In this document: in pieces, positions 1 to 8,905 of the stretch | Layout of the letters: the number at the start of each line of letters is the position of its first letter | Numbering within the stretch: the stretch's first letter is position 1 | Assembly: GCF_900129635.1 (NCBI RefSeq) | Contig: NZ_FSRB01000001.1 | Location: 186,001 to 250,000 of the forward strand | Direction: 5' to 3' | Origin: Singulisphaera sp. GP187 | Lineage (GTDB): Bacteria; Planctomycetota; Planctomycetia; Isosphaerales; Isosphaeraceae | Length of the DNA stretch: 64,000 bases | Notes under the pieces: model-generated | The model's database searches: none | What the model was told of the DNA's origin: nothing | Seen by the model: only the letters and a program-made list of their open reading frames with translations | Made by a program: the position numbers and the translations under genes

Positions 1-2
1 AG

Positions 3-1658
3 CGAGAGCTTGAGCACAAGATAGATGACGCGTTTTGTCGAGAGGATAAACGTGGCCGAAAGCGAGGATGGGGCCTATTTCGCCGGGAAGAGCACAAGTT
101 TATCTCCTGGAGAACCCGCAATCCGAATCGACAGCAACCCCAAAAATGGGATTCGGAGGACATCGATAGCGAGCCAGAAAGTGCTGAAGAAGTCTTCAAG
201 AAGGCCGACAACGACCCGTCATCGATCGCGGCCTCACTTCTGGTCGAGAATTACCAGATGGAGGACGATTCTCCTTTAATTCTCTATTTCAGAGATGATT
301 ACTATTTGTACGACTCGAAGAATTACTGCTATAATCTAACTCAAGACTGGCGCAAAACTGAACTGATCGAAGGCGTTCAGCGAGAAATCGACAACCGTCA
401 TGCTCTTCGGGTTGGTGAATTTCAAAACCTGCACAGCGACAAACCTGAAGACGAAAGACCCGCCTACCCTACGCCTGTCCGGGTCACCAAGGCACTCGTG
501 AACGACGTCGAGCAACACGTTCAGGCTGGCGTCAGTATCCGCCGCCAAGACGATCCACCGCTCTTCCTTTCGTCTGAGCCAGGTGACCCCGACCCGCGAG
601 ATATCATCCCGACACGAAGCGGGATCCTCGACTTGAGCCACAATCCGCCATCGCTCCATCCGCATGGCCCACGTCTCTTCTCGACGTACGTCTTGCCTTA
701 CGACTACGAGCCTGATCCTCCATTTCCGATCCTCTGGGACAGCTTACTGAGGAGACAATTTGGTTACGAGGATGGGGGACAACAATCCTACGACACGCTC
801 ACGGAGTTCATCGGATATTGCCTCACATCCGACACCAGCCTCCAAAAGATGCTCCTCTTGATCGGGCCTCCCCGAAGTGGACGAAGCACGATCAGGGAGG
901 TCCTGACCGCCCTCCTTGGAGCCGCAAATGTCGTGAGCACTTCGGCTATCGCCTTGGGAGGCCAGTTCGGTCTTGAGCCACTTCTGGGAAAGAAGGTGGC
1001 CGTCATGGGGGATCTTCGGACCAACGACATTCACGATTCGTCGATCATGATGGATCGACTCTTGCGGATCTCAGGGGAAGACCCACTGGAGGTTAACCGG
1101 AAAAATCGCACCATGCTCTCGAATGTCAAACTCGGAACCCGATTGATCATCGTTTCTAACGAACTGCCAAACTTCCGCGATTCATCCGGCGCAATCGTAT
1201 CGCGATATCTTGTTGTCCCATTTTCACATACGATTCCGCCAGAGGACCGAAATCCCGATTTGGCTAACGAAATAATTAAAACTGAACTTCCAGGGATTCT
1301 TGGGTTGGCCGTCGAAGGGTTGCAGCGACTCAGAGCGAGGCGCCGGTTCCTGCAACCGGATGATGGGCTGGATTTGATGGCACTCGCTACGGAGATCGCA
1401 AGTCCGATCAAGAGGTTTGTCGACGAGCAATGCAACCTTAACGTCGATGGCGATATCACGGCAGAGGCACTGTACAACGCGTGGCGGAATTGGGCGCTCG
1501 CCAAAGGATTCCCGATCGGCAACGACTCCCAGTTCGGCAAGAACTTACGATCCGCGTTCCCGGGTATCAAAAAGAGCCGTCCCCGGGAGCGAGATGAGAA
1601 CAACAAAAGCATCCAGGTCACCTGCTACGAGGGAATCGAGCTTAAGCGAGGCTACTGA
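3..1658 (+). CDS. P4-type primase/helicase, C-terminal part (5' end outside window)
   Basis: The frame is open to the left edge, so the gene begins outside the window; 551 residues are visible. Residues about 288-296 form a Walker A loop (GPPRSGRST), followed by a Walker B-like VAVMGDLR near 332 and a sensor stretch IIVSNELPNFRDSSG near 382-396. This is the superfamily 3 helicase core of phage P4 alpha/D5-like replication proteins, which unwind DNA at an iteron origin. An ATG at 258 is an internal methionine, not the likely start, because coding-like sequence continues upstream of it. Iteron-like repeats start 15 bp after the stop codon, which fits a replication role for the island. The family call is firm; the N-terminal primase part cannot be seen. 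Confidence 0.88.
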   Translation, partial: RELEHKIDDAFCREDKRGRKRGWGLFRREEHKFISWRTRNPNRQQPQKWDSEDIDSEPESAEEVFKKADNDPSSIAASLLVENYQMEDDSPLILYFRDDYYLYDSKNYCYNLTQDWRKTELIEGVQREIDNRHALRVGEFQNLHSDKPEDERPAYPTPVRVTKALVNDVEQHVQAGVSIRRQDDPPLFLSSEPGDPDPRDIIPTRSGILDLSHNPPSLHPHGPRLFSTYVLPYDYEPDPPFPILWDSLLRRQFGYEDGGQQSYDTLTEFIGYCLTSDTSLQKMLLLIGPPRSGRSTIREVLTALLGAANVVSTSAIALGGQFGLEPLLGKKVAVMGDLRTNDIHDSSIMMDRLLRISGEDPLEVNRKNRTMLSNVKLGTRLIIVSNELPNFRDSSGAIVSRYLVVPFSHTIPPEDRNPDLANEIIKTELPGILGLAVEGLQRLRARRRFLQPDDGLDLMALATEIASPIKRFVDEQCNLNVDGDITAEALYNAWRNWALAKGFPIGNDSQFGKNLRSAFPGIKKSRPRERDENNKSIQVTCYEGIELKRGY

Positions 1659-1672
1659 ACCATTTGTCGGGC

Positions 1673-2013
1673 TGAGCACAGGAGGGAAAGGCTGAGCGTA
1701 GGCTGAGCACACGAGAAACGAGGCTCCTATGCTCAATGTAACTAGTTGCCAGAAAAGGGTTTAGCAACTGTTTTTTGTCTTCTGAGCATAGTGAGCATAG
1801 GAGATTCAAAAATTCAATTCATAGTGGGAAAGATCATGTTTGGTGATAGGGATTCTATCCTGACGAGGTCATGCGCCGGCAGAGTACACGCTGAAATGCA
1901 TTTCTGCCGTACTCACTATGCTCAAAACAACAAATTTTCGACGCAATCCGTTGTCAGTCAATCTGTTAAGTCTGAGCATAGGAGATTTTTCTCCTATGCT
2001 CAACGTATGCTCA
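1673..2013. repeat. Iteron cluster, putative replication origin
   Basis: About ten copies of TGAGCATAGGAG or its close variants and complements lie at 1673, 1693, 1704, 1724 (inverted), 1783, 1792, 1916 (inverted), 1973, 1991 (inverted) and 2006 (inverted). Copies at 1973-1985 and 1990-2002 make a perfect 13-bp inverted repeat with a 4-nt loop. A separate 6-bp hairpin (AGTTGC/GCAACT) spans 1744-1769. The 1659-2257 stretch is AT-richer than its surroundings and has no convincing gene. In phage P4 the helicase binds comparable iterons; the origin role here is inferred from position. Confidence 0.6.
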
Positions 2014-2094
2014 GCCGCACTCAGAAACGCATTTCTACCCGGACAAAATCGACGTAATGGATTATTTGTGCGGTTGAGTTCCTAATTATTGCCC

Positions 2095-2145
2095 GGCAAC
2101 CTTCCTTTTTGGGTTGCCACTCGCCGAGCTTGCCGTTGGGCTCGG
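2095..2145 (+). repeat. Island repeat copy 1
   Basis: Carries CTTCCTTTTTGGGTTGCC followed by a GC-rich tail (ACTCGCCG then TTGGGCTCGG) and preceded by GGCAAC, which can pair with GTTGCC. Same family as the copies near 3770, 5531, 14572, 17963, 19603, 20669, 21406 and 23012. Confidence 0.6.
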
Positions 2146-2257
2146 ATCTCCATGAACCTTCAGGAGCCTGCCCGCCGAACGGAATCGGCCTCTGAGCAGT
2201 CGATCAGTCAGCGTGCCTAAACGGTCTGGATCATAACTCGATCCCCCGGAGCCTCAG

Positions 2258-2593
2258 ATGACCACCGAAAAGCGGATCCGCAGTTTGATTATCGCGAGGG
2301 GCGTCAGAAACGCTTACCGCGCCGCGAGCGAAGTTCAGTCGGAGTTTAATTCTATCGAGGTCCGCGTCTTCGTCGGCGACCTTGAACCACGGGATGATCT
2401 CGGATTCGTTCCTCTACCGTCCGTCCGCTTTGTGATCGTCCGTGATGACGACCCCGACAGTGAACTTGAAGTCGATACGACGATGAGCCTCACGGCAGAG
2501 GGGATGAGGAACCTTGTGTTGTCCCGGCTCAAGCACAGCAGGATCGATCAGGAAAGCAGTGTACCGATGGCCAGAAATTCGAGGATTGGATAA
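2258..2593 (+). CDS. Hypothetical protein, 111 aa
   Basis: A soluble 111-residue protein with no recognised family. It is acidic in the middle (DDDPDSELEVD), with a plausible short alpha/beta fold: VRVFVGDLE, then VRFVIVRDDD. No signal peptide or membrane segment is visible. It is the first gene after the origin-like iteron region and begins a + strand run of small accessory genes. The start is preceded by GGAG within CCCGGAGCC. Function unknown. Confidence 0.6.
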   Translation: MTTEKRIRSLIIARGVRNAYRAASEVQSEFNSIEVRVFVGDLEPRDDLGFVPLPSVRFVIVRDDDPDSELEVDTTMSLTAEGMRNLVLSRLKHSRIDQESSVPMARNSRIG

Positions 2594-2679
2594 ACTCAAG
2601 GAATATGTCGTCGCAGACGTGTAGATTTTCAGTAGTAATTTCACATTCACTAGACTCACCAAATCGAAAGGTTTCTATC

Positions 2680-3744
2680 ATGGCAGCAAAACGAATTGGT
2701 ATGGTCGTCGCGAAATCCGACGCGAGCGACATCATCAGCAACGCCATCACCAGCGGCGTCACCAGCGGCGAGAGCGAAAACGTCTTGGACACGATCGCAG
2801 CCGTCGAGAACGGCGAGTCCCCCAAGGCCGGCACCACCGACGTCATCACCGAGGCCGACGTCCGGAACCGCGCCCAAAAAGACTTTCATGAGCACCGTGA
2901 CAGGGAAGCCGAGAAACGGAAAACCACGGCGGACACGGAAGTAGCATCGACTCCAGACGCGGTTCTGGAATCATCGGAGCCAACGCCGACGGTCCCGGAA
3001 ACGCCGGCAGCCCCGGCCATTGTCACCCCGGCGGCACCGTATCCGGGCGCGGTCCCATTCAAACTCGGCGAGGTGTCTGTCTGGGACGGGCGGACGGCGG
3101 TCATCTCCCAGATTTACCCCGATGGCTCGATCGCGGTTGCCGTGCAACGCGGAGTCGATCAGCTTCCCGAAGTCCTCAGGCTCCGGTTTCCCCGGCCGTC
3201 CGAAGCGACCGCTGTTGCTCCGGAGCCCGTTGACCCCATCGCCGATGCCCTATCGCGTGGTGAGAGGGTTCCTATGCTCGGGATGACTGTCGCATATATC
3301 CATGCGACATTGGATCCCGTGTTTGAACAGTTGACGGTTTACCGTGCTCGAATCACGGAAGTGATCAGCATCAGCCCGACCGTGGTTCGGCTTGCGGTGT
3401 ACGACGACGACAAACCGCCCACTCAAGGCCCGGATACCTCGCGAGTGTTCCTATCGGGTTGCGGTCCACAGGACAACATCGAACGCCTCAACGGCGAGCC
3501 GCGAGGCCAGCGGTTCGAGTACTGCGATATCGTGCCGATCGGACAGAAGTACGAACCACAGCGGATCGAACTACTGACGAAGAACCTCGTGACCTGTCGT
3601 TGTGGAGCGAGAGTTCCACTTCACTCCCTCGTCGCGACCGAGATCGGAGGCCAGTCTCTGAAGGCGTGCGTTGCTTGTGTGCAACAAGCACAAGACGAAT
3701 TCGCGAAACTTCTCGAATCAGCCATCCTCACGGCGAAAGCTTGA
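2680..3744 (+). CDS. Hypothetical protein with C-terminal zinc-ribbon-like cysteines
   Basis: 354 aa from the ATG at 2680, chosen because GAAAGG lies 8 nt upstream; the frame also opens at 2605 without a ribosome site. Residues about 1-75 are helical and charged, followed by a Pro/Ala/Thr-rich linker (about 85-125) and two beta-rich segments that look like repeated small barrels (GEVSVWDGRTAVISQIYPDG, then MTVAYIHATLD). The C-terminus has CRCG and CVAC pairs about 25 residues apart, typical of a zinc ribbon. Function unknown; an island-encoded nucleic-acid or protein adaptor is possible. Confidence 0.65.
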   Translation: MAAKRIGMVVAKSDASDIISNAITSGVTSGESENVLDTIAAVENGESPKAGTTDVITEADVRNRAQKDFHEHRDREAEKRKTTADTEVASTPDAVLESSEPTPTVPETPAAPAIVTPAAPYPGAVPFKLGEVSVWDGRTAVISQIYPDGSIAVAVQRGVDQLPEVLRLRFPRPSEATAVAPEPVDPIADALSRGERVPMLGMTVAYIHATLDPVFEQLTVYRARITEVISISPTVVRLAVYDDDKPPTQGPDTSRVFLSGCGPQDNIERLNGEPRGQRFEYCDIVPIGQKYEPQRIELLTKNLVTCRCGARVPLHSLVATEIGGQSLKACVACVQQAQDEFAKLLESAILTAKA

Positions 3745-3769
3745 GACCGGTTAGGGACTGACCAGAACG

Positions 3770-3818
3770 CCCCCTCCTTTTTGGGTTGCCAACTCGCCGT
3801 TGGGCCCAGAGGGAGGGG
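3770..3818 (+). repeat. Island repeat copy 2, able to fold into a hairpin
   Basis: CCCCTCCTTTTTGGGTTGCC is followed by AACTCGCCGTTGGGCCC, and the terminal CCCCTCC (3771-3777) can pair with GGAGGGG (3812-3818). It sits 26 bp after a stop codon and 68 bp before the next gene, where a transcription terminator would be expected. Confidence 0.6.
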
Positions 3819-3886
3819 ATCGGGCCGGGCCAGTCTCACGATTTGCACCATAATGGGCATTTTCTCAGCAAAATCAGCACAATCCA

Positions 3887-4765
3887 ATGGGATACGAACG
3901 TCGCGGCAATAATTTATATTATTATCTAAAGCGGACAGTCAACGGTCAGACCCGGAGTTTCTACTTCGGGCCTGGGGATGGTGGGGAAGAGCAAACTGAG
4001 CGGGAACGAGCCGAGCGGAGATCTAGGCGAGAGAAGAAACGCCAAGAGAGGCAACAGCAACGCGATGAGATTCTTCGGCTTGAAGATCGCGTCATTGCCT
4101 TCCACGCCCTCGTTGAAGGCCAATCCCGCATCGCTGCGGACGCCCTGGGCATGTTCTGGCACCGGCGCGAGTGGAGGTTCCGATCCATGAAATCTAGAAA
4201 GGCGAAGCAACGGGAGGAAACAGAGTTCCATGAGGCTCTGATCGAGGAAAAAACCCGCAGGAACATCGCGGATGACGAAACCGGCACGCTCGCCGCTCGT
4301 CTCGGAGGTGACCTCGAAGCCGAGGTGAGGGACGCACTCCTTTCGCGTGAGACGCCCTCCGCCCGCGCCGCTGTAAAGGCTGAGGCCGAGAAAATCAGGA
4401 GGTCTCTCGCACGACCGAACCAAACTGAAATCGAAAATCGGCTGATATCAAGAATTGTTATCAACTGGATTGATTTGCACCTGGCTGACGGGATGTGCAG
4501 TCGGACCATAGGGCAGATTGCACGTGGATGCGTTCTGGAATTGGACTTCCTCGATAGGCGACGGCTCAGAGCGGAAAAACGTTATCTCAATGCGATCAAG
4601 GCACTTGATTTGATCCGCGAACGGGCGATTGCCACGGCCCGCGCCGAACGCGACGAACAGGCCAAGACTGCCAGAGAGTCCGCCAAAGCCAAAGACAAAG
4701 CCAAGGCCAAAACTGGCCGAAACCGGGTTACTTCGTACTTCTCGACCGAACCTCAGGAGAATTAG
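3887..4765 (+). CDS. Hypothetical coiled-coil protein
   Basis: 292 aa. The first 30 residues (GYERRGNNLYYYLKRTVNGQ, then FYFGPG) resemble the short beta-sheet DNA-binding head found at the start of many integrase-like and planctomycete mobile-element proteins. Residues 33-70 and 235-275 are strongly charged Arg/Lys/Glu and Ala/Lys stretches likely to be coiled coil or extended. No catalytic motif is seen. It is followed 3 bp later by a zinc-ribbon gene, so the two are probably co-transcribed. Function unknown; DNA binding is a guess from the N-terminus and basic composition. Confidence 0.65.
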   Translation: MGYERRGNNLYYYLKRTVNGQTRSFYFGPGDGGEEQTERERAERRSRREKKRQERQQQRDEILRLEDRVIAFHALVEGQSRIAADALGMFWHRREWRFRSMKSRKAKQREETEFHEALIEEKTRRNIADDETGTLAARLGGDLEAEVRDALLSRETPSARAAVKAEAEKIRRSLARPNQTEIENRLISRIVINWIDLHLADGMCSRTIGQIARGCVLELDFLDRRRLRAEKRYLNAIKALDLIRERAIATARAERDEQAKTARESAKAKDKAKAKTGRNRVTSYFSTEPQEN

Positions 4766-4768
4766 CTC

Positions 4769-5152
4769 ATGCCTTTGCGCCCGTGGTGCTCACGATGCAA
4801 AAGCCGAGAGAATCTGACCGCCCATTTCAAGGTCGTGCTTACCGTCGGCCCGCATGAAGTCGACGAAGAGTATCGGTTATGCGAATCTTGCAGTCACGGA
4901 TGGCATAAGTACCTCATGGAACTCCACGTGCCGCTCAAGCGACCCGAACGCGTTTTTATCCAGCCGCCGAAACTGGGAAGCCCCGTCGTCAAACCACCAA
5001 TCGCCACGACGCCCACGAATCTCGCCGAGCTCGCCGCTGGGCCCGGAGGGGGAAAACAGACGACGCTCGCGCCGCCCACGTCAGAGCCGACGAAGCCGAC
5101 GCCTCCGACGCCTCCGACGCCATCATCAAAGAGGAAGAAAGGGAAACCGTGA
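4769..5152 (+). CDS. Small zinc-ribbon protein with Pro-rich tail
   Basis: 127 aa. Residues 7-43 contain CSRC and CESC pairs separated by about 30 residues, a four-Cys zinc-ribbon arrangement. The C-terminal half is a low-complexity Pro/Thr linker ending in a basic KRKKGKP tail. Its stop overlaps the GTG start of the next gene, and that gene encodes a similar CHRC...CVRC ribbon, so the pair looks like an old duplication within one operon. Function unknown. Confidence 0.65.
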   Translation: MPLRPWCSRCKSRENLTAHFKVVLTVGPHEVDEEYRLCESCSHGWHKYLMELHVPLKRPERVFIQPPKLGSPVVKPPIATTPTNLAELAAGPGGGKQTTLAPPTSEPTKPTPPTPPTPSSKRKKGKP

Positions 5153-5526
5153 AACCACCAACCGGCGAACCTCCTCCACCTGGCAGTCAACGGGCGAAGC
5201 CCGACCAGGTTTTCCCGATATCGTGTTGGCAAACCAAAACTCAAACGAAGAAATCCAAAATTCAAAAATATTGTCATAGATGCAAATCGCCACGGATCGA
5301 GTCGCAACTCACGCTCGATCGTCGCATCGTAGGAAAAATCAATTTCTTAGCAACTGTGGGTTTGTGTGTACGCTGCACCGATTTCATCCACGCGTGGATT
5401 GACCCAAACTTCAGGCCGGTCAATCCCTATCGACCCTCGATCGAGGAACATCGCCAGCGGATCGAGCGTGAGAAGGTGAAAGTCGATCCCGATCAGGATC
5501 GCGATATGCCATTCGACAACGAATAA
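5149..5526 (+). CDS. Small zinc-ribbon protein, paralogue of preceding gene
   Basis: 125 aa from a GTG start that overlaps the preceding TGA (GTGA). CHRC and CVRC pairs sit near residues 42-45 and 73-76, the same spacing class as the upstream protein. The tail is acidic (DPDQDRDMPFDNE). Translational coupling is likely. Function unknown. Confidence 0.6.
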   Translation: MKPPTGEPPPPGSQRAKPDQVFPISCWQTKTQTKKSKIQKYCHRCKSPRIESQLTLDRRIVGKINFLATVGLCVRCTDFIHAWIDPNFRPVNPYRPSIEEHRQRIEREKVKVDPDQDRDMPFDNE

Positions 5527-5530
5527 CCAC

Positions 5531-5550
5531 ACCCTTCTTTTTGGGTTGCT
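5531..5550 (+). repeat. Island repeat copy 3
   Basis: ACCCTTCTTTTTGGGTTGCT, 5 bp after a stop codon and just before the next gene. Here only the core is present; the GC-rich tail of copies 1 and 2 is missing. Confidence 0.55.
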
Positions 5551-5573
5551 ACGACTCTTACCCCGAGGATCAT

Positions 5574-5930
5574 TTGAACCGACCAACGTGTGGAACCTGC
5601 CTGTGTTTTGTTCTTGATGGCGAAGGCCAAGGCATCTGCCATCTGAACCCAGTTTCGACCCCCAAAGAGATCAACTCGTTCTGTGGACACCACTCCCACT
5701 GGCCCGAATTCGTCAGGTTGTCGGCCATCAACGCTCGCCCGGCGACTCTAAACTTGGCCCCCGGTACAGAGCTTCTCTTCGGCCACGACTGCCGGTGTGT
5801 CCAACTCGGCCCGACCGACGATCCGGACCGAACGTGCATCGGCAGGCCAGACGGTGGCCATTTGAGCTTCGACAAACACTGCTCACTCTGCAAAGGCACG
5901 GGCCATGTCCAGGACGAGGAGACCGACTAA
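5574..5930 (+). CDS. Small Cys/His-rich protein
   Basis: 118 aa from a TTG start at 5574, preferred over an in-frame TTG at 5541 because GAGG lies 5 nt upstream and because 5541 falls inside the dispersed repeat. The protein opens MNRPTCGTCLCF and has C/H residues at CHL, CGHH, CRC and CSLC, so several metal-binding clusters are possible. It ends in TAATG with the next gene, indicating coupling. Function unknown. Confidence 0.55.
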   Translation: MNRPTCGTCLCFVLDGEGQGICHLNPVSTPKEINSFCGHHSHWPEFVRLSAINARPATLNLAPGTELLFGHDCRCVQLGPTDDPDRTCIGRPDGGHLSFDKHCSLCKGTGHVQDEETD

Positions 5931-6196
5931 TGAGCCTCACGAGCTGGTTCGACTGGTTTCGGTTCCGCTTACGACCGGCGAGAACCTCCCGGCCGCGAGC
6001 GGTAAGCATTCCCCCGGAGCCCGCTCAGTCCGTGGATACGGCAGCCCAGGACACGATCCAGGATCGGCTACTTCACGGACTCACGAACGAGCAAGTTGAG
6101 GCTGTCATCGCGGCGGCAAAGTTCGTGGCGACGTGCAATGGCTGGGAGTTCGAACCGGATTGGATCGTTCCGGACGGACATCTCCCTTCCACCTGA
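5930..6196 (+). CDS. Small hypothetical protein, 88 aa
   Basis: The start ATG at 5930 shares one base with the preceding TAA. The N-terminus is aromatic and basic (MSLTSWFDWFRFRLRPAR), and the C-terminal half is a predicted helix (LTNEQVEAVIAAAKFVATC) followed by GWEFEPDW. Function unknown. Confidence 0.5.
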   Translation: MSLTSWFDWFRFRLRPARTSRPRAVSIPPEPAQSVDTAAQDTIQDRLLHGLTNEQVEAVIAAAKFVATCNGWEFEPDWIVPDGHLPST

Positions 6197-6329
6197 ACGT
6201 TTGCATCTTGAGTCCCGCGACACTTTCGGGTACGATCGATCCTGAAATTGAAATCCTTATCATAGTTGGATGTCATATCCAATCCACTGGATTCGATGTC
6301 ACTTAGTCATCCCAGAAAGAGGAACGAGC

Positions 6330-7004
6330 ATGGGCACTGCCGCTGTCGCCACCGCCGCCGCCGAGATCGACAGGAACGAACTTCGGAGCTACATCCGCCA
6401 GAACGGACTGAAGATCAAGACATTGGATGATGCCCGGCGTTCGGTTGCCGGATTCGTGGCCGAGAGGGAATGCCAGGCCGCGAAACTCAGCTCGCCGCGT
6501 GGCCCGGAAAGATACTTCAAACAGACGGACGAGGAGTTCGATTCCCAAGCCCAACGGCGTCTGAGTTCGTCGATCGAGGCCAAGGAGAATTACGCTCGCG
6601 TCCCGGCGATTGATGACCCACATGCCGATGAACCGATCAACAACCGTAGTTTTGAGAACTACTGCCGCGATAAAAAGTTGACGATCCAATCTCCTGAGGA
6701 CGCGGCCCGAGCCGTCGAATCCTACTGCAAGTCCAGGACGGGCACGGCCACAGCACGCAGGGAGACGCCGGCCAGGTTTCCCGAGCTCGAGCACTACAGC
6801 CGTGGGTCTGAGCCGGCTCACTACCAGGGTCACGTTTCGACGCCCAACGAGTTCGATCCCTTGGCGGACGAAGAGCTCTGCAGTAAGGGCGTCGAGAACT
6901 ATATCCGGGACCAGCGTATCCTGATCCAGTCTCCCGAGGACGCCACCCGCGCGGTTGAGGGGTATATCGCCGCTCGCCGCGTGGCCCAGAAAAACAAGAA
7001 ATAA
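6330..7004 (+). CDS. Three-repeat helical protein
   Basis: 224 aa; ATG at 6330 has AGAAAGAGGAA immediately upstream, better than the in-frame ATG at 6270. The protein holds three copies of a roughly 31-residue motif of pattern ENYxRDxxLxIQSPEDAxRAVEGYxAxR, near residues 16-46, 106-137 and 185-216, joined by polar linkers. The last two are nearly identical in their IQSPEDA core, which suggests duplication within the gene. No enzyme motif is present. The repeats may be small helical binding modules; function unknown. Confidence 0.65.
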   Translation: MGTAAVATAAAEIDRNELRSYIRQNGLKIKTLDDARRSVAGFVAERECQAAKLSSPRGPERYFKQTDEEFDSQAQRRLSSSIEAKENYARVPAIDDPHADEPINNRSFENYCRDKKLTIQSPEDAARAVESYCKSRTGTATARRETPARFPELEHYSRGSEPAHYQGHVSTPNEFDPLADEELCSKGVENYIRDQRILIQSPEDATRAVEGYIAARRVAQKNKK

Positions 7005-7061
7005 CTCGCGGCCCTCGTAGACTTTACGCAATTCCAATTTCTTACATGTACTTGCATCAAA

Positions 7062-8840
7062 ATGAGCGACTTCACTTACAACGGCATCGTGCTGAAGCCT
7101 GTCAAGATCCACGAAATCCAACAGAACCCCGTCTACTCCAATGACGGGGTGGATTACCTCTACACTCATTTCCGGATTTCGCTCTCGGCCCTCTACAACC
7201 CCCAGATGACCTCTTACGCCGTAGGGAATCCGCCTCAGCAGTTTCCTGGGATCTTGCCCGCCATGACGGATATCGCGATCCGCCAGGCTCTGATGACGCC
7301 TCACAAGCAACTGGTTTTCGCGAACTTCGGGACCAATCAGATCGTCAGTCCTCGCGTCGACCTCGGTCACACCGTTGACGCCAATAACGGCCCCAAGCCG
7401 ATCTCTTGCTCGATCAAGCGAGTGGACGGCGATCGAACGTACCACGTCAGTTATGAGATCGAAACGTGGATCGTGGCATGCAACGGATCCTCAGACGATG
7501 TGAGCGGCTTGGTTTCCAACCGTTATTCCCAGACGCACGAGATCGACGGCCAACATCGCACGGTCAAGACCTCAGAGGGACTCGCGATCTTCCGCACTGA
7601 CGTTCTCGGCCTCGCTGGTGTCTTCGCCGACGCGTTTCGTCACTTGCTTCTTCCGCCGATATCACGTGGATACTACCGCGAGAAGGTCCGGATTAATGTG
7701 GCTCCGGAAGGTAATGCGATTCAGTGGACAACGGTAGACGAGGAGCGATTCTACGACCTCGGAGAATCAGATCCTCGTGCGGGTGGAACCGGGGTTTTAC
7801 GAGTCGAAGCCTCTTACGGCGTGTCGTCCATGAACGCCGGTGGAATGGCGGTTCTCACATCGGTCGCTCAGTGCGACGTCCAGGTCTGGGGCAATAAATA
7901 TTCCAACAATTGGACACTCTTGCAGGCATGTTTCTTCGTGGTATTCTCCAAGTTCCCGGTCGACATCACGTCAGGGTTCCTCCGAAACGTTGCTGTTCGC
8001 CAGAATCTGACCGGGCGTGACGCACAGGTCTCTGTTCAGTTTCAGATGAATCCCATCGACAACCCGAAGAAGGGATTGAACCTCCTCGCAATCGATGGCC
8101 TTCGCGCCACGAACGTCTTCGGCGACCAGAATGGACTTAACCCTGGATTGCCGAACTCAGCAGGCACACGGGGGACGATGTTCGAGACGCTTCGGACCGC
8201 GATCATGAAGAACGTCTGTGATCCGGTTAGGCCCCCTGAACCTAACGAAATCAGTGGCGGATACGGAGTTGGTTCTTCGTACGACGGACCACCGCCCGCC
8301 GTCGAAGTCACCTCGACTGACATTCTCAGTCCGACTCCCGATCATTACTCGCCGCAAACCAAGCGGTATCCTTACACCGAATACAAGATCAAGTCGACAT
8401 ACACGACTCAAAATGGCCGATATCAGTCGCCGGTTGCAGGTCCAGACAGTTCTGAATCCAGCGTCGTTAATCTGCACGCTCCGACCTCACAACGGCTCGT
8501 TGAGTGGACTTGCGAGCGGGTGAACGAGATCCCGGCAATCCCCAGCCCGAACCTCCCCTCGGACTTTTTCACGCTACTCTCTAGTGATGTCGGCTTGGCG
8601 AATTACGAGATGCTGGCCGGCGGTGACATCCTCTATAAGATCAGCGGAATTTACGTGTATTCATGCAAGAAAAAGAAGGGAGCCGGAGATACCCTTCAGA
8701 TCGACGCGGCACCGTGGATGGACTATCCCATTGGGGACAATGTTGGCGTTATCCCAGGGGGTTCAAGTCAGATCATAGGGGGTCCGGGATTCAGCCCAGG
8801 TATCCTCGCGGATGATGTAAACGCAGCACCGCCGGGCTGA
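7062..8840 (+). CDS. Large hypothetical protein, possible structural protein
   Basis: 592 aa with no signal peptide, transmembrane segment or catalytic motif. Predicted secondary structure is dominated by beta strands with many Asn, Gly and Thr; the C-terminal 80 residues are Gly/Pro-rich. It opens with MSDFTYNGIVLKPVKIHEIQ. It is the largest gene of a + strand block (7.0-12.5 kb) whose other members look like repeated beta-rich shell or fibre proteins, so a role in a phage-like particle or surface assembly is possible. No terminase, portal or capsid protein is recognisable nearby, so this remains a guess. Confidence 0.65.
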   Translation: MSDFTYNGIVLKPVKIHEIQQNPVYSNDGVDYLYTHFRISLSALYNPQMTSYAVGNPPQQFPGILPAMTDIAIRQALMTPHKQLVFANFGTNQIVSPRVDLGHTVDANNGPKPISCSIKRVDGDRTYHVSYEIETWIVACNGSSDDVSGLVSNRYSQTHEIDGQHRTVKTSEGLAIFRTDVLGLAGVFADAFRHLLLPPISRGYYREKVRINVAPEGNAIQWTTVDEERFYDLGESDPRAGGTGVLRVEASYGVSSMNAGGMAVLTSVAQCDVQVWGNKYSNNWTLLQACFFVVFSKFPVDITSGFLRNVAVRQNLTGRDAQVSVQFQMNPIDNPKKGLNLLAIDGLRATNVFGDQNGLNPGLPNSAGTRGTMFETLRTAIMKNVCDPVRPPEPNEISGGYGVGSSYDGPPPAVEVTSTDILSPTPDHYSPQTKRYPYTEYKIKSTYTTQNGRYQSPVAGPDSSESSVVNLHAPTSQRLVEWTCERVNEIPAIPSPNLPSDFFTLLSSDVGLANYEMLAGGDILYKISGIYVYSCKKKKGAGDTLQIDAAPWMDYPIGDNVGVIPGGSSQIIGGPGFSPGILADDVNAAPPG

Positions 8841-8905
8841 GGGGAGTAGACCAGACCGTGACGATCGATCATAACCCGTTTATCCAATCTATTTGAGGAC
8901 GCACC

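Noticed and set aside
6303-7445. 380-codon minus-strand frame
   Set aside because: Covers two supported + strand genes, one with internal repeats; no independent support.
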